Of a stretch of 64,000 bases of DNA, positions 26,700-35,090 are shown piece by piece. The notes under the pieces are model-generated. The model worked only from the letters and a program-made list of their open reading frames with translations, made no database searches and had not been told where the DNA came from. The stretch is taken from the NCBI GenBank assembly GCA_028684065.1, contig JAQUGO010000001.1, forward strand, positions 372,001 to 436,000, in the 5' to 3' direction. The stretch's first letter is position 1. Every line of letters starts with the position of its first letter. The stretch is from Sulfurospirillaceae bacterium. GTDB lineage: Bacteria; Campylobacterota; Campylobacteria; Campylobacterales; Sulfurospirillaceae. The translations under genes and the position numbers were made by a program.

Positions 26700-28685
26700 A
26701 TGAAAGCGCTCTCCTTTGAAACCTTAATGCATACATGTCATGATATTAAATTATTGTATGTTGAGGCTGATAGTACTGTGCAAAACCATACTGTTTCAAT
26801 TTTAAAAGATTTTTTTAGCGATATTACAATCGCTAAAAATGGACAAGAAGGATTGGAGCTCTACACACAAAGTAGTACACCTTATGGCCTTATTATCACC
26901 GCCATCACAATGCCTCTTTTAAACGGTATTGAGATGATACAACGTATCAAAGCAGTGGATAACAATATCGCTATTATTGTTATCGCAGACCAACATGAAT
27001 CAGACTATTTTGCACAGTCCATTGAAGTAGGAGTAGATGGGTATTTATTTAAACCTTTGAGTATTGAACAACTCAAATCAACGCTTTCAAAAATAACACA
27101 TGTTATAAACCTTAAAAAAGAAAATCATCAGAACTACTTGCTTTTAGAACAGTACAAAATGATTACCAATAAAAGTTCAATTATTTCAAAAACCAATCCA
27201 GCGGGAATTATCACGTTTGTCAATGAAAAATTTTGTCAAATTTCGGGTTACTCTGCTGAAGAACTTTTAGGAAAACCACACAATATCATTCGACATCCAG
27301 ACATGCCAAGATCGGCCTTTGAAGGTTTTTGGGATACGATTAAAAACAAGAAAGAGACATGGCAAGGTGTGGTTAAAAATAGAGCCAAAAATGGTGATGC
27401 TTACTATGTTAAAACCACCGTTCAACCCATTTTAAATGCTCAAGGAGAAATTGAAGAATATATTGCCTTACGCCATGACATTACGGCAGTTATGAGCGAT
27501 AAGAAACAGCTCTTTGATTATCTTGAAGCTAATAAACTTTCTGTGCTCATTTTAGTACAGATTGAAGACTATAATACCCTAGAAAAATTTTATGACTCAG
27601 CCAGTGTCGAAAAAATTGAAAATACATTTGGGAAAACGCTTCTTTATTTGATGCCTAACATGTGGGGCTTTCAAAGAGTTTATCATCTTGAAAGTGGTTT
27701 GTATGCCTTTGCCATTGATAGACGTAGATGTCAAGCTAGTGAAAAAGAGATTTATGCTGTACTTGAAAAATTCTTAGTTAATGTCAAAAATTTTATCATC
27801 AAAACAGATACCATCGAATATGATATTTCAGCTATTTGTAGTTTCACCTATGGCGTATTTCACATTTTTGAAGATGCTAAAATTGGGATTGAAAATGCCA
27901 TCAAAAATCGCCAACCTATTGTCTATGCCGATGGTCTTTCTGGGGCAGAATATGAAACCGCTCTCAAAAATATTGAAACTATTCAAACCATCAAAATTGC
28001 ACTTGATAATCAAAAGATTGTCTCTTATTTCCAACCTATCGTCAATAATCAAACACTTAATATTGAAAAATATGAATCACTTGTAAGACTTGTGAATGAA
28101 AAAGGTGAACTTATTTCACCCTACCATTTTTTAGAAGTCGCCAAAAAAGGAAGGTATTACTCTAAAATCACAAAGATTGTTTTGGATAACTCCTTTAATG
28201 CACTGTCTAAAACGACAAAAGAGATTTCAATCAATCTCTCAGCCTTTGATATTGAAGATGAAAATATTAAAAAGCATATCTTTTCCTTGCTAGAAAAGCA
28301 TCCTAAAGATGCTTATCGCATTGTCTTTGAACTACTAGAGAGTGAAAATGTTAGTGATTTTAAAGCAACATATCACTTTATCCAAAAAGCAAAAGGGTAT
28401 GGCGTGAAAATAGCCATTGATGATTTTGGAACGGGCTACTCCAATTTTGAGAGACTTCTTAACTATCAACCCGATATCTTAAAAATTGATGGCAGCCTCA
28501 TACGCAATCTTTTAACCAATCAATACAATCGCAATATTGTCGAAACCATTGTCGTATTTGCCCAAAAACAAAAGATGAAAACAGTCGCTGAATTTGTCGA
28601 AAATGAAGCTATCTTTTTAACCGTTAAAGAAATGGGTATAGACTATTCGCAAGGCTATGCCTTTGGAAAACCTGAAATATTTTAA
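26700..28685 (+). CDS. Pseudo-receiver / PAS / degenerate GGDEF / EAL signalling protein
   Basis: 661 residues. Residues about 15-130 have a CheY-like fold, but the phospho-acceptor position reads IITAITMP (Ala for Asp) and the acidic pair reads YVEAD; the late Lys (FKPLS) is kept, so phosphorylation is unlikely. Residues about 155-265 form a PAS domain of Aer/CetB type (PHNIIRHPDMPRSAF). Residues about 275-410 look like a GGDEF fold without GGDEF. Residues about 420-655 form an EAL domain: YESLVRL for ExLxR, EISINLSAFD, IAIDDFGTGYSNFERLL and QGYAFGKP. It may hydrolyse cyclic di-GMP under control of the PAS redox or ligand signal. Co-transcribed with psd. Confidence 0.88.
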   Translation: MKALSFETLMHTCHDIKLLYVEADSTVQNHTVSILKDFFSDITIAKNGQEGLELYTQSSTPYGLIITAITMPLLNGIEMIQRIKAVDNNIAIIVIADQHESDYFAQSIEVGVDGYLFKPLSIEQLKSTLSKITHVINLKKENHQNYLLLEQYKMITNKSSIISKTNPAGIITFVNEKFCQISGYSAEELLGKPHNIIRHPDMPRSAFEGFWDTIKNKKETWQGVVKNRAKNGDAYYVKTTVQPILNAQGEIEEYIALRHDITAVMSDKKQLFDYLEANKLSVLILVQIEDYNTLEKFYDSASVEKIENTFGKTLLYLMPNMWGFQRVYHLESGLYAFAIDRRRCQASEKEIYAVLEKFLVNVKNFIIKTDTIEYDISAICSFTYGVFHIFEDAKIGIENAIKNRQPIVYADGLSGAEYETALKNIETIQTIKIALDNQKIVSYFQPIVNNQTLNIEKYESLVRLVNEKGELISPYHFLEVAKKGRYYSKITKIVLDNSFNALSKTTKEISINLSAFDIEDENIKKHIFSLLEKHPKDAYRIVFELLESENVSDFKATYHFIQKAKGYGVKIAIDDFGTGYSNFERLLNYQPDILKIDGSLIRNLLTNQYNRNIVETIVVFAQKQKMKTVAEFVENEAIFLTVKEMGIDYSQGYAFGKPEIF

Positions 28686-28730
28686 TCTTTCAGGTGAAGC
28701 TATATTTACTTTTTTTTAATACAATTTTTC

Positions 28731-28736
28731 TATAAT
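28731..28736 (+). promoter_or_regulatory. -10 box of the FTR-rhodanese gene
   Basis: TATAAT in TCTATAATAG, 24 bp before the TTG start; AAAGGA between the two is the ribosome binding site. Confidence 0.55.
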
Positions 28737-28759
28737 AGTGAACCAAATAAAGGAATACC

Positions 28760-29503
28760 TTGATAACAAAAATAGACATGAACTCACCAGAATTCTTAGT
28801 AGAGTTGGAAAAAACGGAAGTCTTTACCGATAAAGTATGTGAACAATTTGGATTTGCCTACACACCACTAGAGGAAGTCAAAGAGTCTATTCAACAAGGC
28901 TTAACACGTAATAAACTCATCTACGGAAAACGTTACTGTCCTTGTTTTATGGTAATAGGGAATACCCCCGAAGAGCAAGAAAAAGCTGACAACCGTTTGT
29001 GCCCATGTACACCTGCACTGACTCTCGAAATCCCTCAAAAAGGAAAATGCCATTGCACCATTTTTTGCACTCCAGAGCATGCACGTGAACTCGCCCAAGA
29101 AGAGAGTACGGAAGAGGTAGCCCATACGCATGCACGAGGGCTTAGCAAAGAAGAGTGTAACGTTTTGATGAGAAAAGAGCAAATTGATGGCAATGAACTT
29201 GAAGCACTCTTGGAAGCCAGAGAGCACGGTTCAGTAACTTTCACTCTTGTAGATACCCGTGAGTGGATGGAGTGGATGGGGAATCGTATTAAAGGTACAG
29301 ACTTTTTAGTCCCCACTACCAGTTTTCATAATGCCTTAACACAGCTCAATGGCAAAGAGAGTACGCCTGTCATTTTATACTGTTACAGTGGAAGCCGAAG
29401 TGCCTATTGTCAACGTATTTTGTTACATATGGGCTATAAAACCGTCATTAATCTCGAATACGGCATTATGGCCTATGCTGGAGAATGTGAAAGCGGAGAG
29501 TAA
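28760..29503 (+). CDS. Ferredoxin:thioredoxin reductase catalytic domain fused to rhodanese
   Basis: 247 residues. The N-terminal about 110 carry the cysteine pattern of the FTR catalytic subunit: Cys27, then CPC (60/62), CPC (81/83), CHC (97/99), plus Cys103. In the plant/cyanobacterial enzyme these bind a [4Fe-4S] cluster beside a redox disulfide that reduces thioredoxin. The C-terminal about 90 residues are a rhodanese domain with active loop CYSGSRS, typical of sulfur-transfer proteins. The fusion suggests redox-coupled handling of persulfide or disulfide sulfur, which is inference. Start is a TTG because AAAGGA lies just upstream; the next ATG (six codons later) has no such site. A perfect 11-bp hairpin follows. 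Confidence 0.85.
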   Translation: MITKIDMNSPEFLVELEKTEVFTDKVCEQFGFAYTPLEEVKESIQQGLTRNKLIYGKRYCPCFMVIGNTPEEQEKADNRLCPCTPALTLEIPQKGKCHCTIFCTPEHARELAQEESTEEVAHTHARGLSKEECNVLMRKEQIDGNELEALLEAREHGSVTFTLVDTREWMEWMGNRIKGTDFLVPTTSFHNALTQLNGKESTPVILYCYSGSRSAYCQRILLHMGYKTVINLEYGIMAYAGECESGE

Positions 29504-29509
29504 TTCCAA

Positions 29510-29534
29510 GTAGAAGCTACTTTGTAGCTTCTAC
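29510..29534. terminator. Perfect hairpin between convergent genes, overlapping ywqK-like 3' end
   Basis: GTAGAAGCTAC and GTAGCTTCTAC pair perfectly over a TTT loop. It covers the last codons and stop of the - strand gene and follows the FTR-rhodanese stop. Neither side has a U-run, so it is a bidirectional 3'-end structure more than a classical terminator. Confidence 0.6.
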
Positions 29535-30083
29535 AAGCTCCTCACGACGTAACTCAGTCTTATTGCCTTTTGCATCATAATCAAAACCTTTAACAACATC
29601 GCCCTCTTTAAATTCAATGGTGCGAATTAACTGGCCTACTGGGCTGTAAAGTTTTGTAATACCATCGGCTTTATTGTTTTTAAATAAACTTTCACCTTGC
29701 AGTTTTCCGCTTGGGTAGTAAAACTTTGTTATACCTTCGGCTATATCATTGACAAAAGTAACTTCCGTTTGCACGATGCCTGATTCATAGTACTCTTTTT
29801 TCAGCCCTTCGGTTTTGTCGTTTCTAAAAGGTGTTTCACTTCTGATTTTGCCAGATTCGTAATAACTTTTTCCAAGACCATCCCGAAGGCCATTTTTAAA
29901 CGGTGTTTCACTTTTAAGTTTACCCGATTCATAAAAAATCTCACCTATACCATTGGCTGGTTTTTGTGTTTTTGTTTCTATTAAAACACCATCATCTCGA
30001 ACTGATAATTCGCCATTTGTGTAATGAGCTTCTGCCGCACAAAGTATCACTATTGAAAACATTAAAGTCATCCATAACTTCAT
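29517..30083 (-). CDS. Secreted YwqK/MORN-repeat protein
   Basis: 188 residues with signal peptide (MKLWMTLMFSIVILCAAEA). The rest is made of about five copies of a 23-residue repeat with the pattern YYESGKLxxETxFKNGxxxGxxK, the YwqK/MORN-like hairpin repeat. Such repeat proteins are found as antitoxin-like or cell-envelope proteins; no enzyme motif is visible. It is monocistronic between the FTR-rhodanese gene (convergent) and ychF (same strand, separated by a terminator). Its ATG has AAGGAG about 10 nt upstream. Confidence 0.8.
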   Translation of the reverse strand: MKLWMTLMFSIVILCAAEAHYTNGELSVRDDGVLIETKTQKPANGIGEIFYESGKLKSETPFKNGLRDGLGKSYYESGKIRSETPFRNDKTEGLKKEYYESGIVQTEVTFVNDIAEGITKFYYPSGKLQGESLFKNNKADGITKLYSPVGQLIRTIEFKEGDVVKGFDYDAKGNKTELRREELVEATK

Positions 30084-30123
30084 GAAAAACTCCTTGAAAT
30101 TTTTTGAAATAGAAAGGAAGAAC

Positions 30124-30151
30124 GGTTACATGTAAAGCGTTACATGTAACC
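30124..30151 (-). terminator. Terminator of ychF made from two copies of the ACATGT palindrome
   Basis: GGTTACATGTAA pairs with TTACATGTAACC over the loop AGCG. Each arm is itself a palindrome. On the - strand the tail is GTTCTTCCTTTCT. Confidence 0.65.
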
Positions 30152-30161
30152 ATGAAGAAAA

Positions 30162-31262
30162 TTAAACGTTAAATCTAAAGTGCATTACATCGCCATCTTG
30201 GACAACATAATCTTTACCTTCAAGGCGCATTTTGCCAGCTTCTTTGGCCCCTTGCTCACCCTTGCAAGCGATATAATCATCATACCCAATTACCTCAGCA
30301 CGAATAAAGCCTTTTTCAAAATCATTATGAATGACCGATGCTGCCTTAGGTGCCTTCCAACCTTTTTCAATCGTCCACGCACGAACTTCTTTAACACCTG
30401 CAGTGAAATATGAAGCAAGATGAAGTTTATCAAAAGAGAGTCTAATAATTGTTTTTAAACCTGATTCTTCTATGCCAAGCTCTTTTAAAAATTCTTCCGC
30501 CTCATCCTCATCAAGGGCTACCATCTCTTCTTCTACTTTGGCACAAAGCACAACGATATCAGCGCCAACTTCCTTGGCATGAGCTTTAACAGCTTTGACA
30601 TAGTCATTATCGCTTGCGAGCCCTGCTTCATCAACATTGGCACCGTAAATAATAGTTTTATTGGAAAGAAAGCGAAGCTCTTTATCAAGTATTTTAAAGT
30701 TTTCGTCTTCTTTTCGGGAAAAGGTACTAACGGGTTTAATATCATCAAGGTGAGCACGAAGTTCTGTGGCAATTTCTGCCATTGCTTGGGCACCCTTTTC
30801 TAACTTAGCTTGACGTTTAAGACGGTCTAATTTTTTATCAAGTTGTTGCACATCGGCAAAAATAAGTTCACTTTCGATAATTTCAATATCACGTAAAGGA
30901 TTAATCCCTGCTTCTACGTGTGTAATATTTTCATCATCAAAACAGCGCACCATATGTAATATTACTTCTACTTCACGAATATTGGATAAAAACTGATTAC
31001 CAAGTCCTTCACCCGAACTTGCCCCTTTAACCAATCCTGCAATATCCACAAAATCTACCGTAGAATGCTGAATACGCTCTGGCTTAACAATTTGTGCTAG
31101 CGCTTCTAAACGATCGTCTGGAACAGGAACGATGGCTTTATTAGGCTCAATCGTACAAAATGGATAGTTTGCTGATTCTGCATTTTGCGCTTTAGTTAAC
31201 GCGTTAAACGTGGTTGATTTTCCGACATTGGGAAGCCCAACGATACCTACACCTAAACCCAT
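30162..31262 (-). CDS. ychF: Redox-regulated ATPase YchF (Obg-like, OLA1 family)
   Basis: 366 residues, normal length. G1 motif GLPNVGKSTTFNAL, G3 region DFVDIAGLVKGASSGEGLGNQFL, and the family-specific C-terminal TGS domain ending DYVVQDGDVMHFRFNV. YchF binds ATP in preference to GTP because its G4 motif is non-canonical (NVDE here, in IIYGANVDEAGL), and it associates with ribosomes in stress responses. Lies downstream of the nap operon's PAS gene with a weak hairpin between, so partial read-through is possible. Confidence 0.95.
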   Translation of the reverse strand: MGLGVGIVGLPNVGKSTTFNALTKAQNAESANYPFCTIEPNKAIVPVPDDRLEALAQIVKPERIQHSTVDFVDIAGLVKGASSGEGLGNQFLSNIREVEVILHMVRCFDDENITHVEAGINPLRDIEIIESELIFADVQQLDKKLDRLKRQAKLEKGAQAMAEIATELRAHLDDIKPVSTFSRKEDENFKILDKELRFLSNKTIIYGANVDEAGLASDNDYVKAVKAHAKEVGADIVVLCAKVEEEMVALDEDEAEEFLKELGIEESGLKTIIRLSFDKLHLASYFTAGVKEVRAWTIEKGWKAPKAASVIHNDFEKGFIRAEVIGYDDYIACKGEQGAKEAGKMRLEGKDYVVQDGDVMHFRFNV

Positions 31263-31289
31263 AAAATTACCTTTATAATTAACTTTTTA

Positions 31290-31315
31290 AAGATGATTTT
31301 ACCGTAAATCGTCTT
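31290..31315 (-). terminator. Weak hairpin between nap operon and ychF
   Basis: On the - strand AAGACGATTT pairs with AAATCATCTT (one mismatch) over a 6-nt loop; the tail TAAAAAG is not a U-run. Possible partial terminator of the nap transcript. Confidence 0.4.
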
Positions 31316-31325
31316 AAGAGCTACT

Positions 31326-31862
31326 CTAAAAAAGGGCATCCTCCAAAAAGTCATCAATGATACTATCTTCACTGCGCCCCTCTTCACGAGAGAGTTTTTG
31401 AATTTTACGGATATGTTCATTTTTCAGATAAAGCACCACTCGACTCTGACCTTCCTCGTTTGTACGTAGTTCATCGTAACGTTTCTGCATCGCTATTTTG
31501 ATCTCATTGTCGATAGGTGAACGCATCGATTTGTATTCTATGAGTTGATTACCTTTATAGACACCAGAAATTTCGGCATACACCCAATAGTATCCACCAT
31601 CTTTGCGTAAATTTTTGACATAACCTTGCCATTTTTGCTCTTGTGTCACGCTCTCCCAAATCTCTTTGAAAATAGACTTTGGCATATCGGGATGCCTGAC
31701 AATATTGTGTGGTTGTCCTATCAACTCTTCCACTTTATAGCCCGAAATTTCAGCAAAAGTATCATTGGCATAGGTAATGATGCCATGTAAATCGGTACGT
31801 GACACAATCAGTTGATTATTTGGGACTATTGTTTCGATAAACATTTGATACGTTGTTGTCAT
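31326..31862 (-). CDS. PAS protein of Aer/CetB type with ribbon-helix-helix tail, end of nap operon
   Basis: 178 residues. Residues 15-118 form a PAS domain with the Aer/CetB hallmark NIVRHPDMPKSIFKEIW (FAD- or redox-sensing in that group) and KDGGYYWVYAEI. Residues about 139-178 read SRVVLYLKNEHIRKIQKL and continue with REEGRSEDSIIDDFLEDAL. This strand-helix-helix pattern is that of CopG/Arc-type ribbon-helix-helix DNA-binding domains. The start codon shares TAATG with the napD stop, so it is translationally coupled to the nap operon. I infer a one-component redox or nitrate-respiration regulator; a CetB-like energy-taxis adaptor with a helical tail is the alternative. Confidence 0.72.
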   Translation of the reverse strand: MTTTYQMFIETIVPNNQLIVSRTDLHGIITYANDTFAEISGYKVEELIGQPHNIVRHPDMPKSIFKEIWESVTQEQKWQGYVKNLRKDGGYYWVYAEISGVYKGNQLIEYKSMRSPIDNEIKIAMQKRYDELRTNEEGQSRVVLYLKNEHIRKIQKLSREEGRSEDSIIDDFLEDALF

Positions 31863-32230
31863 TACATACCCTTTTTCTTTTTTAAATCTCCATTGTATTG
31901 GATATCTTTCAAAGAAACACTCTCATCATTTAAGATAGGAGGAACATTACTTGCAGCTTCAAGTTTTGAACGCTCAGCATCCAATTCATCTTCACTGTAA
32001 GCCATCATCATATCAGCACAAATGACATGAGGAATGCGTTCTACGCGCTTCATTTTTTGCATTTCTTCATCAATATTTTCGCCTTCAATGGTTACGACAA
32101 TCTTACCTTTTTCAATATCGTGAAAATGGTAATCACAAAAATCACTCTGTTTACACGCTTCTACGATTTCTTCAATGTGAATTGACTTTGCCTGTATTAC
32201 TATGCTTGATATATTCAAGGTAACCTCCAT
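31862..32230 (-). CDS. napD: NapD, chaperone for NapA maturation
   Basis: 122 residues. The NapD fold begins with NISSIVIQAKSIHIEEIVEACKQSDFCDYHFHDIEKGKIVVTIE and includes PHVICADMMMAY. NapD binds the Tat signal of NapA and controls export until the molybdenum cofactor is inserted. The C-terminal 35 residues (LDAERSKLEAASNVPP and beyond) are an extension compared with enterobacterial NapD. The start overlaps the end of napL by 16 bp and the stop overlaps the PAS gene start, so it is tightly coupled within the operon. Confidence 0.87.
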   Translation of the reverse strand: MEVTLNISSIVIQAKSIHIEEIVEACKQSDFCDYHFHDIEKGKIVVTIEGENIDEEMQKMKRVERIPHVICADMMMAYSEDELDAERSKLEAASNVPPILNDESVSLKDIQYNGDLKKKKGM

Positions 32231-33168
32231 ATCATGATAAATTTATCATCACTGCCACTCACAATATCTTTTTCTGTGGCAAAAACAATAGTGTTAAGGG
32301 TACTTTTTTGTCCCCGTAATGTATGCATTTGTGTTTGTGTGGTCGTATCAAAAAGAGCTATATCATTTTCTTCATTTATGGCAAAAGCTGCATTGTGTGC
32401 CGTTGGGCTAAGGGCCCCTGCATAAATCAAAAAAGATGCATCATACCGTTGATATGCTCCCGTTTGTATGTGATAGATAATACCTCGCCTATCTTGCCCT
32501 GCACCTAAAACAAGCTCCTTTTTAAAATCAACCTTATAAACATTGTCCACGTTGCCACCACTGAGCACTTTGAGTGTTTTTCCACTCAACGTATCGGTTA
32601 TCGTAATTTCGCCTGACTCACAAGAACTTGCTACTTGTGTCTTCGTTTCATTCAAAGCAAAGTCACTAAAATGTGAAGAATTGATCTGCTTTTGGTAGAG
32701 AAATTTTTTCGTTTTACGATCAAAACGTATTAGTTCATTACTCATCAGTGCTATTAAAATCGTATTGGCATCAAGAAATTTTGCTTTAGTGATAAACATA
32801 TTAGCGGAAGCATTGATAAGTTCTGTTTTATGATTTCCTTCGATTAATACCAAACTGCGCGCACCACTACTGGCCTGCAAAACGGCAAGATAGATTTCGG
32901 CGCCGTCTACTTTATCAATTGAAAAAACTTTCGGAGCAATGGTATCACCCATAAAATCTTTAATTGCATCAAAAGAAAATTTGAATGTAGCACTGCCATC
33001 TTTTAGTGTATAACCTTCCAATGTTCCCACAGATGTTCCCACAAAAATTGTATTATTATCGATAATCATCGACTGAACATTGCCGCCCGCCTCAATACTC
33101 ATGCGAGGAGAAAGTACCGCGGCAAACAATGAAATAATGGGAATAAGTAGGATGAAAACTAGTTTCAT
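32215..33168 (-). CDS. napL: NapL, periplasmic WD40-like protein
   Basis: 317 residues with signal peptide (MKLVFILLIPIISLFAAV). The rest shows repeating four-stranded blades (LEGYTLKDGSATFKF, ITITDTLSGKTLKVLSGG, ALFDTTTQTQMHTLRGQ, IVSGSDDKFIMIWRLP), a beta-propeller. NapL is specific to Campylobacterota nap operons; its exact role is not settled. napF ends on the base where napL begins, and napL overlaps napD by 16 bp. Confidence 0.85.
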   Translation of the reverse strand: MKLVFILLIPIISLFAAVLSPRMSIEAGGNVQSMIIDNNTIFVGTSVGTLEGYTLKDGSATFKFSFDAIKDFMGDTIAPKVFSIDKVDGAEIYLAVLQASSGARSLVLIEGNHKTELINASANMFITKAKFLDANTILIALMSNELIRFDRKTKKFLYQKQINSSHFSDFALNETKTQVASSCESGEITITDTLSGKTLKVLSGGNVDNVYKVDFKKELVLGAGQDRRGIIYHIQTGAYQRYDASFLIYAGALSPTAHNAAFAINEENDIALFDTTTQTQMHTLRGQKSTLNTIVFATEKDIVSGSDDKFIMIWRLP

Positions 33169-33698
33169 TATTTTTCCTTTACAGTGTGTTGAGCACTAAA
33201 TACAATAGCATTGGTAGGACATGGAGAATAACACATCCCACATCCTGTGCATTTTTTCATCTCTATCAAGGGTCGTAACATTCCAAAAAAAGTAATAGCC
33301 TTAGCATCACATGCATCCGCACAACTTTGACAAATTGTCTGATTCCATGCCATACATTGTACGGTATCTATCTTAAAATTCGCGCTTATTTTGGCTTGGG
33401 ATGTAAAACTCAACGCTAATACATCATGAGGGCAAGCCTTTGCACACTCTTCACAAAACGTACAGCCACTTTGTGTGAAGACTATGTAAGGGATTTTACC
33501 ATCATCTAATGCAATAATCTCTTCAGGACATGACGCAAGACATGGCGCATCACTGCATGTAGGGCATATTTGCATGAGCAAACGCTCATCACTATGATAA
33601 GGAGGCCGTACCAACGTCTTTAGTGCTTTCTGTGTTTTTGGGCCAAAAAAAGAAGAAAGAGAGGCAAAAGCCTCTCTCCTGGTATTTGACGCCATCAC
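33168..33698 (-). CDS. napF: NapF ferredoxin-type protein
   Basis: 176 residues, no signal peptide. Four cysteine clusters: CPTCSDAPCLASCPEEI, GCTFCEECAKACPHDV, a third CMAWNQTICQSCADACDAKA (irregular spacing), and KCTGCGMCYSPCPTNAI, each suited to a [4Fe-4S] cluster. NapF is a cytoplasmic protein thought to aid NapA cofactor assembly or electron supply. Its start shares the base at the napB stop, and napL begins at its stop. Confidence 0.87.
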   Translation of the reverse strand: MMASNTRREAFASLSSFFGPKTQKALKTLVRPPYHSDERLLMQICPTCSDAPCLASCPEEIIALDDGKIPYIVFTQSGCTFCEECAKACPHDVLALSFTSQAKISANFKIDTVQCMAWNQTICQSCADACDAKAITFFGMLRPLIEMKKCTGCGMCYSPCPTNAIVFSAQHTVKEK

Positions 33699-34222
33699 TA
33701 CTTCACACCCTCATTTAAAGTGTCAATTAAATTTGAACGTGATGCACCATTTTCTTTACGGTAATCTGGTTTAAACTCATTTACCACTAAAGGCTCATTC
33801 GCTGATTGTGGCGCGTGACATGCTGAACAGTTATAACGTGCCTCACTCATATGTGTCAACGCTTTTTGAGTTCGCATATCGAAAAAGTGTGACTTTGGCA
33901 TTGGTGTTGCTTTCACCGCTTCAGCAACTTCAGGCATATGACATCCTGTACAAGAGTTATTTTCTCTCGTAATTGGAAGCATTCCCTCCACATCATGTGG
34001 AATCATCGGAGGGGCATTCTCAAAAGCTCTTTGAATCACTTTAGATTCTCCAGCTGCCACAGTTGAATAGGATGTTGTCTCACCTACCGTTGTTTTTTCT
34101 GTGTATAAATCTGTCTTTCTTAGCCCCAATTCTTCTTCTGTGTAGGTGCTTGAGACGGCACAACCCGTGGCTATAAAAGCACCCAATAAAGAAGCTGCAA
34201 TTAACGTTTTTGTACTAACCAT
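33698..34222 (-). CDS. napB: NapB, dihaem cytochrome subunit of nitrate reductase
   Basis: 174 residues with signal peptide and two haem-binding motifs, CTGCH and CSACH, with downstream Met/His candidates as distal ligands (HMPEV, PKSHFFDMRTQ, HMSEARYN). NapB passes electrons from the NapGH quinol-oxidising module to NapA in the periplasm. The signal region ends IATGCAVSS, which resembles a lipobox with weak agreement at -3, so lipid anchoring is possible but unproven. Fourth gene of napAGHBFLD, 43 bp after napH. Confidence 0.92.
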   Translation of the reverse strand: MVSTKTLIAASLLGAFIATGCAVSSTYTEEELGLRKTDLYTEKTTVGETTSYSTVAAGESKVIQRAFENAPPMIPHDVEGMLPITRENNSCTGCHMPEVAEAVKATPMPKSHFFDMRTQKALTHMSEARYNCSACHAPQSANEPLVVNEFKPDYRKENGASRSNLIDTLNEGVK

Positions 34223-34265
34223 TTCTCTCTCCTATCCATTTTTTTATTTTAATATAATGCAAAAC

Positions 34266-35090
34266 TTACTTTTCAGAGGCAGAGCTAATATAATTTCTGA
34301 CTCCAAAAGCCAAAGCATCGTCTTCGCACACTTCAATGCATCGCCCGCAGTTGGTACACTCTCCAGATACAATCGCACCACTCTCTTTACCAATAATAGA
34401 AAGTACTTGTTTCTCTGGACAAATATCCTTACACTTCATACAAAGTGTACACGATGCTTGGTTATGTTTGACACGTATCATACTCATCCGTCCAAGAAGT
34501 GCATAAAAGCCACCTAAGGGACAGATATGTCCACACCAACCATTTTTAACCGCAAAAAGGTCAAACAAAAAGATACACAGTACCGCGGCAAAGCCCATGC
34601 CCATTCCAAAGATAATCCCACGATGCAACATCGAAATAGGACTTACCATTTCAAAGGCAGCAACACCGCTTAGAGCAGAGAGAATAAGACTGAGTCCTAA
34701 AACCCAATACCTTACGTTTCTGCCTAACCATACTTTTCGCTCTATTTTTTCCAAATAAAGCACTTTTCGCGTCCAATTTGCCATATCTGTTACCATATTC
34801 ATCGGGCAAACCCAAGAACAAAATGCACGGCCACCTACAATGAGATAAAATATTACTACGATAATAGCCCCTATCAGAACATCTAAGCCTAAAATTGTCC
34901 CTGCTGCAAATATTTGAAGCACGGCAAAAGGGTCGGCCAAAGGGATATGTTTCATCACTAAAGATGAGCTTAAATTGCCCATTAACAGATGAAAACCATA
35001 ACTATTACCCGCAATATAGAGTGCCAGAATACCAAGCTGTGTCATTCTTCGCATGAGTAAGAAGCGATGTTTCAATATCCAATATTTCAT
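34266..35090 (-). CDS. napH: NapH, membrane iron-sulfur quinol dehydrogenase subunit
   Basis: 274 residues. About four transmembrane helices, the conserved cytoplasmic motifs CSWVCPMNMV and CGHICPLGGFY, then two [4Fe-4S] binding sites (CTLCMKCKDICPEKQ, CTNCGRCIEVCEDDA). With NapG it oxidises menaquinol and feeds NapB/NapA. Campylobacterota lack NapC in this operon and rely on NapGH, as here. The start overlaps the end of napG (ATGA-type). Confidence 0.93.
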   Translation of the reverse strand: MKYWILKHRFLLMRRMTQLGILALYIAGNSYGFHLLMGNLSSSLVMKHIPLADPFAVLQIFAAGTILGLDVLIGAIIVVIFYLIVGGRAFCSWVCPMNMVTDMANWTRKVLYLEKIERKVWLGRNVRYWVLGLSLILSALSGVAAFEMVSPISMLHRGIIFGMGMGFAAVLCIFLFDLFAVKNGWCGHICPLGGFYALLGRMSMIRVKHNQASCTLCMKCKDICPEKQVLSIIGKESGAIVSGECTNCGRCIEVCEDDALAFGVRNYISSASEK

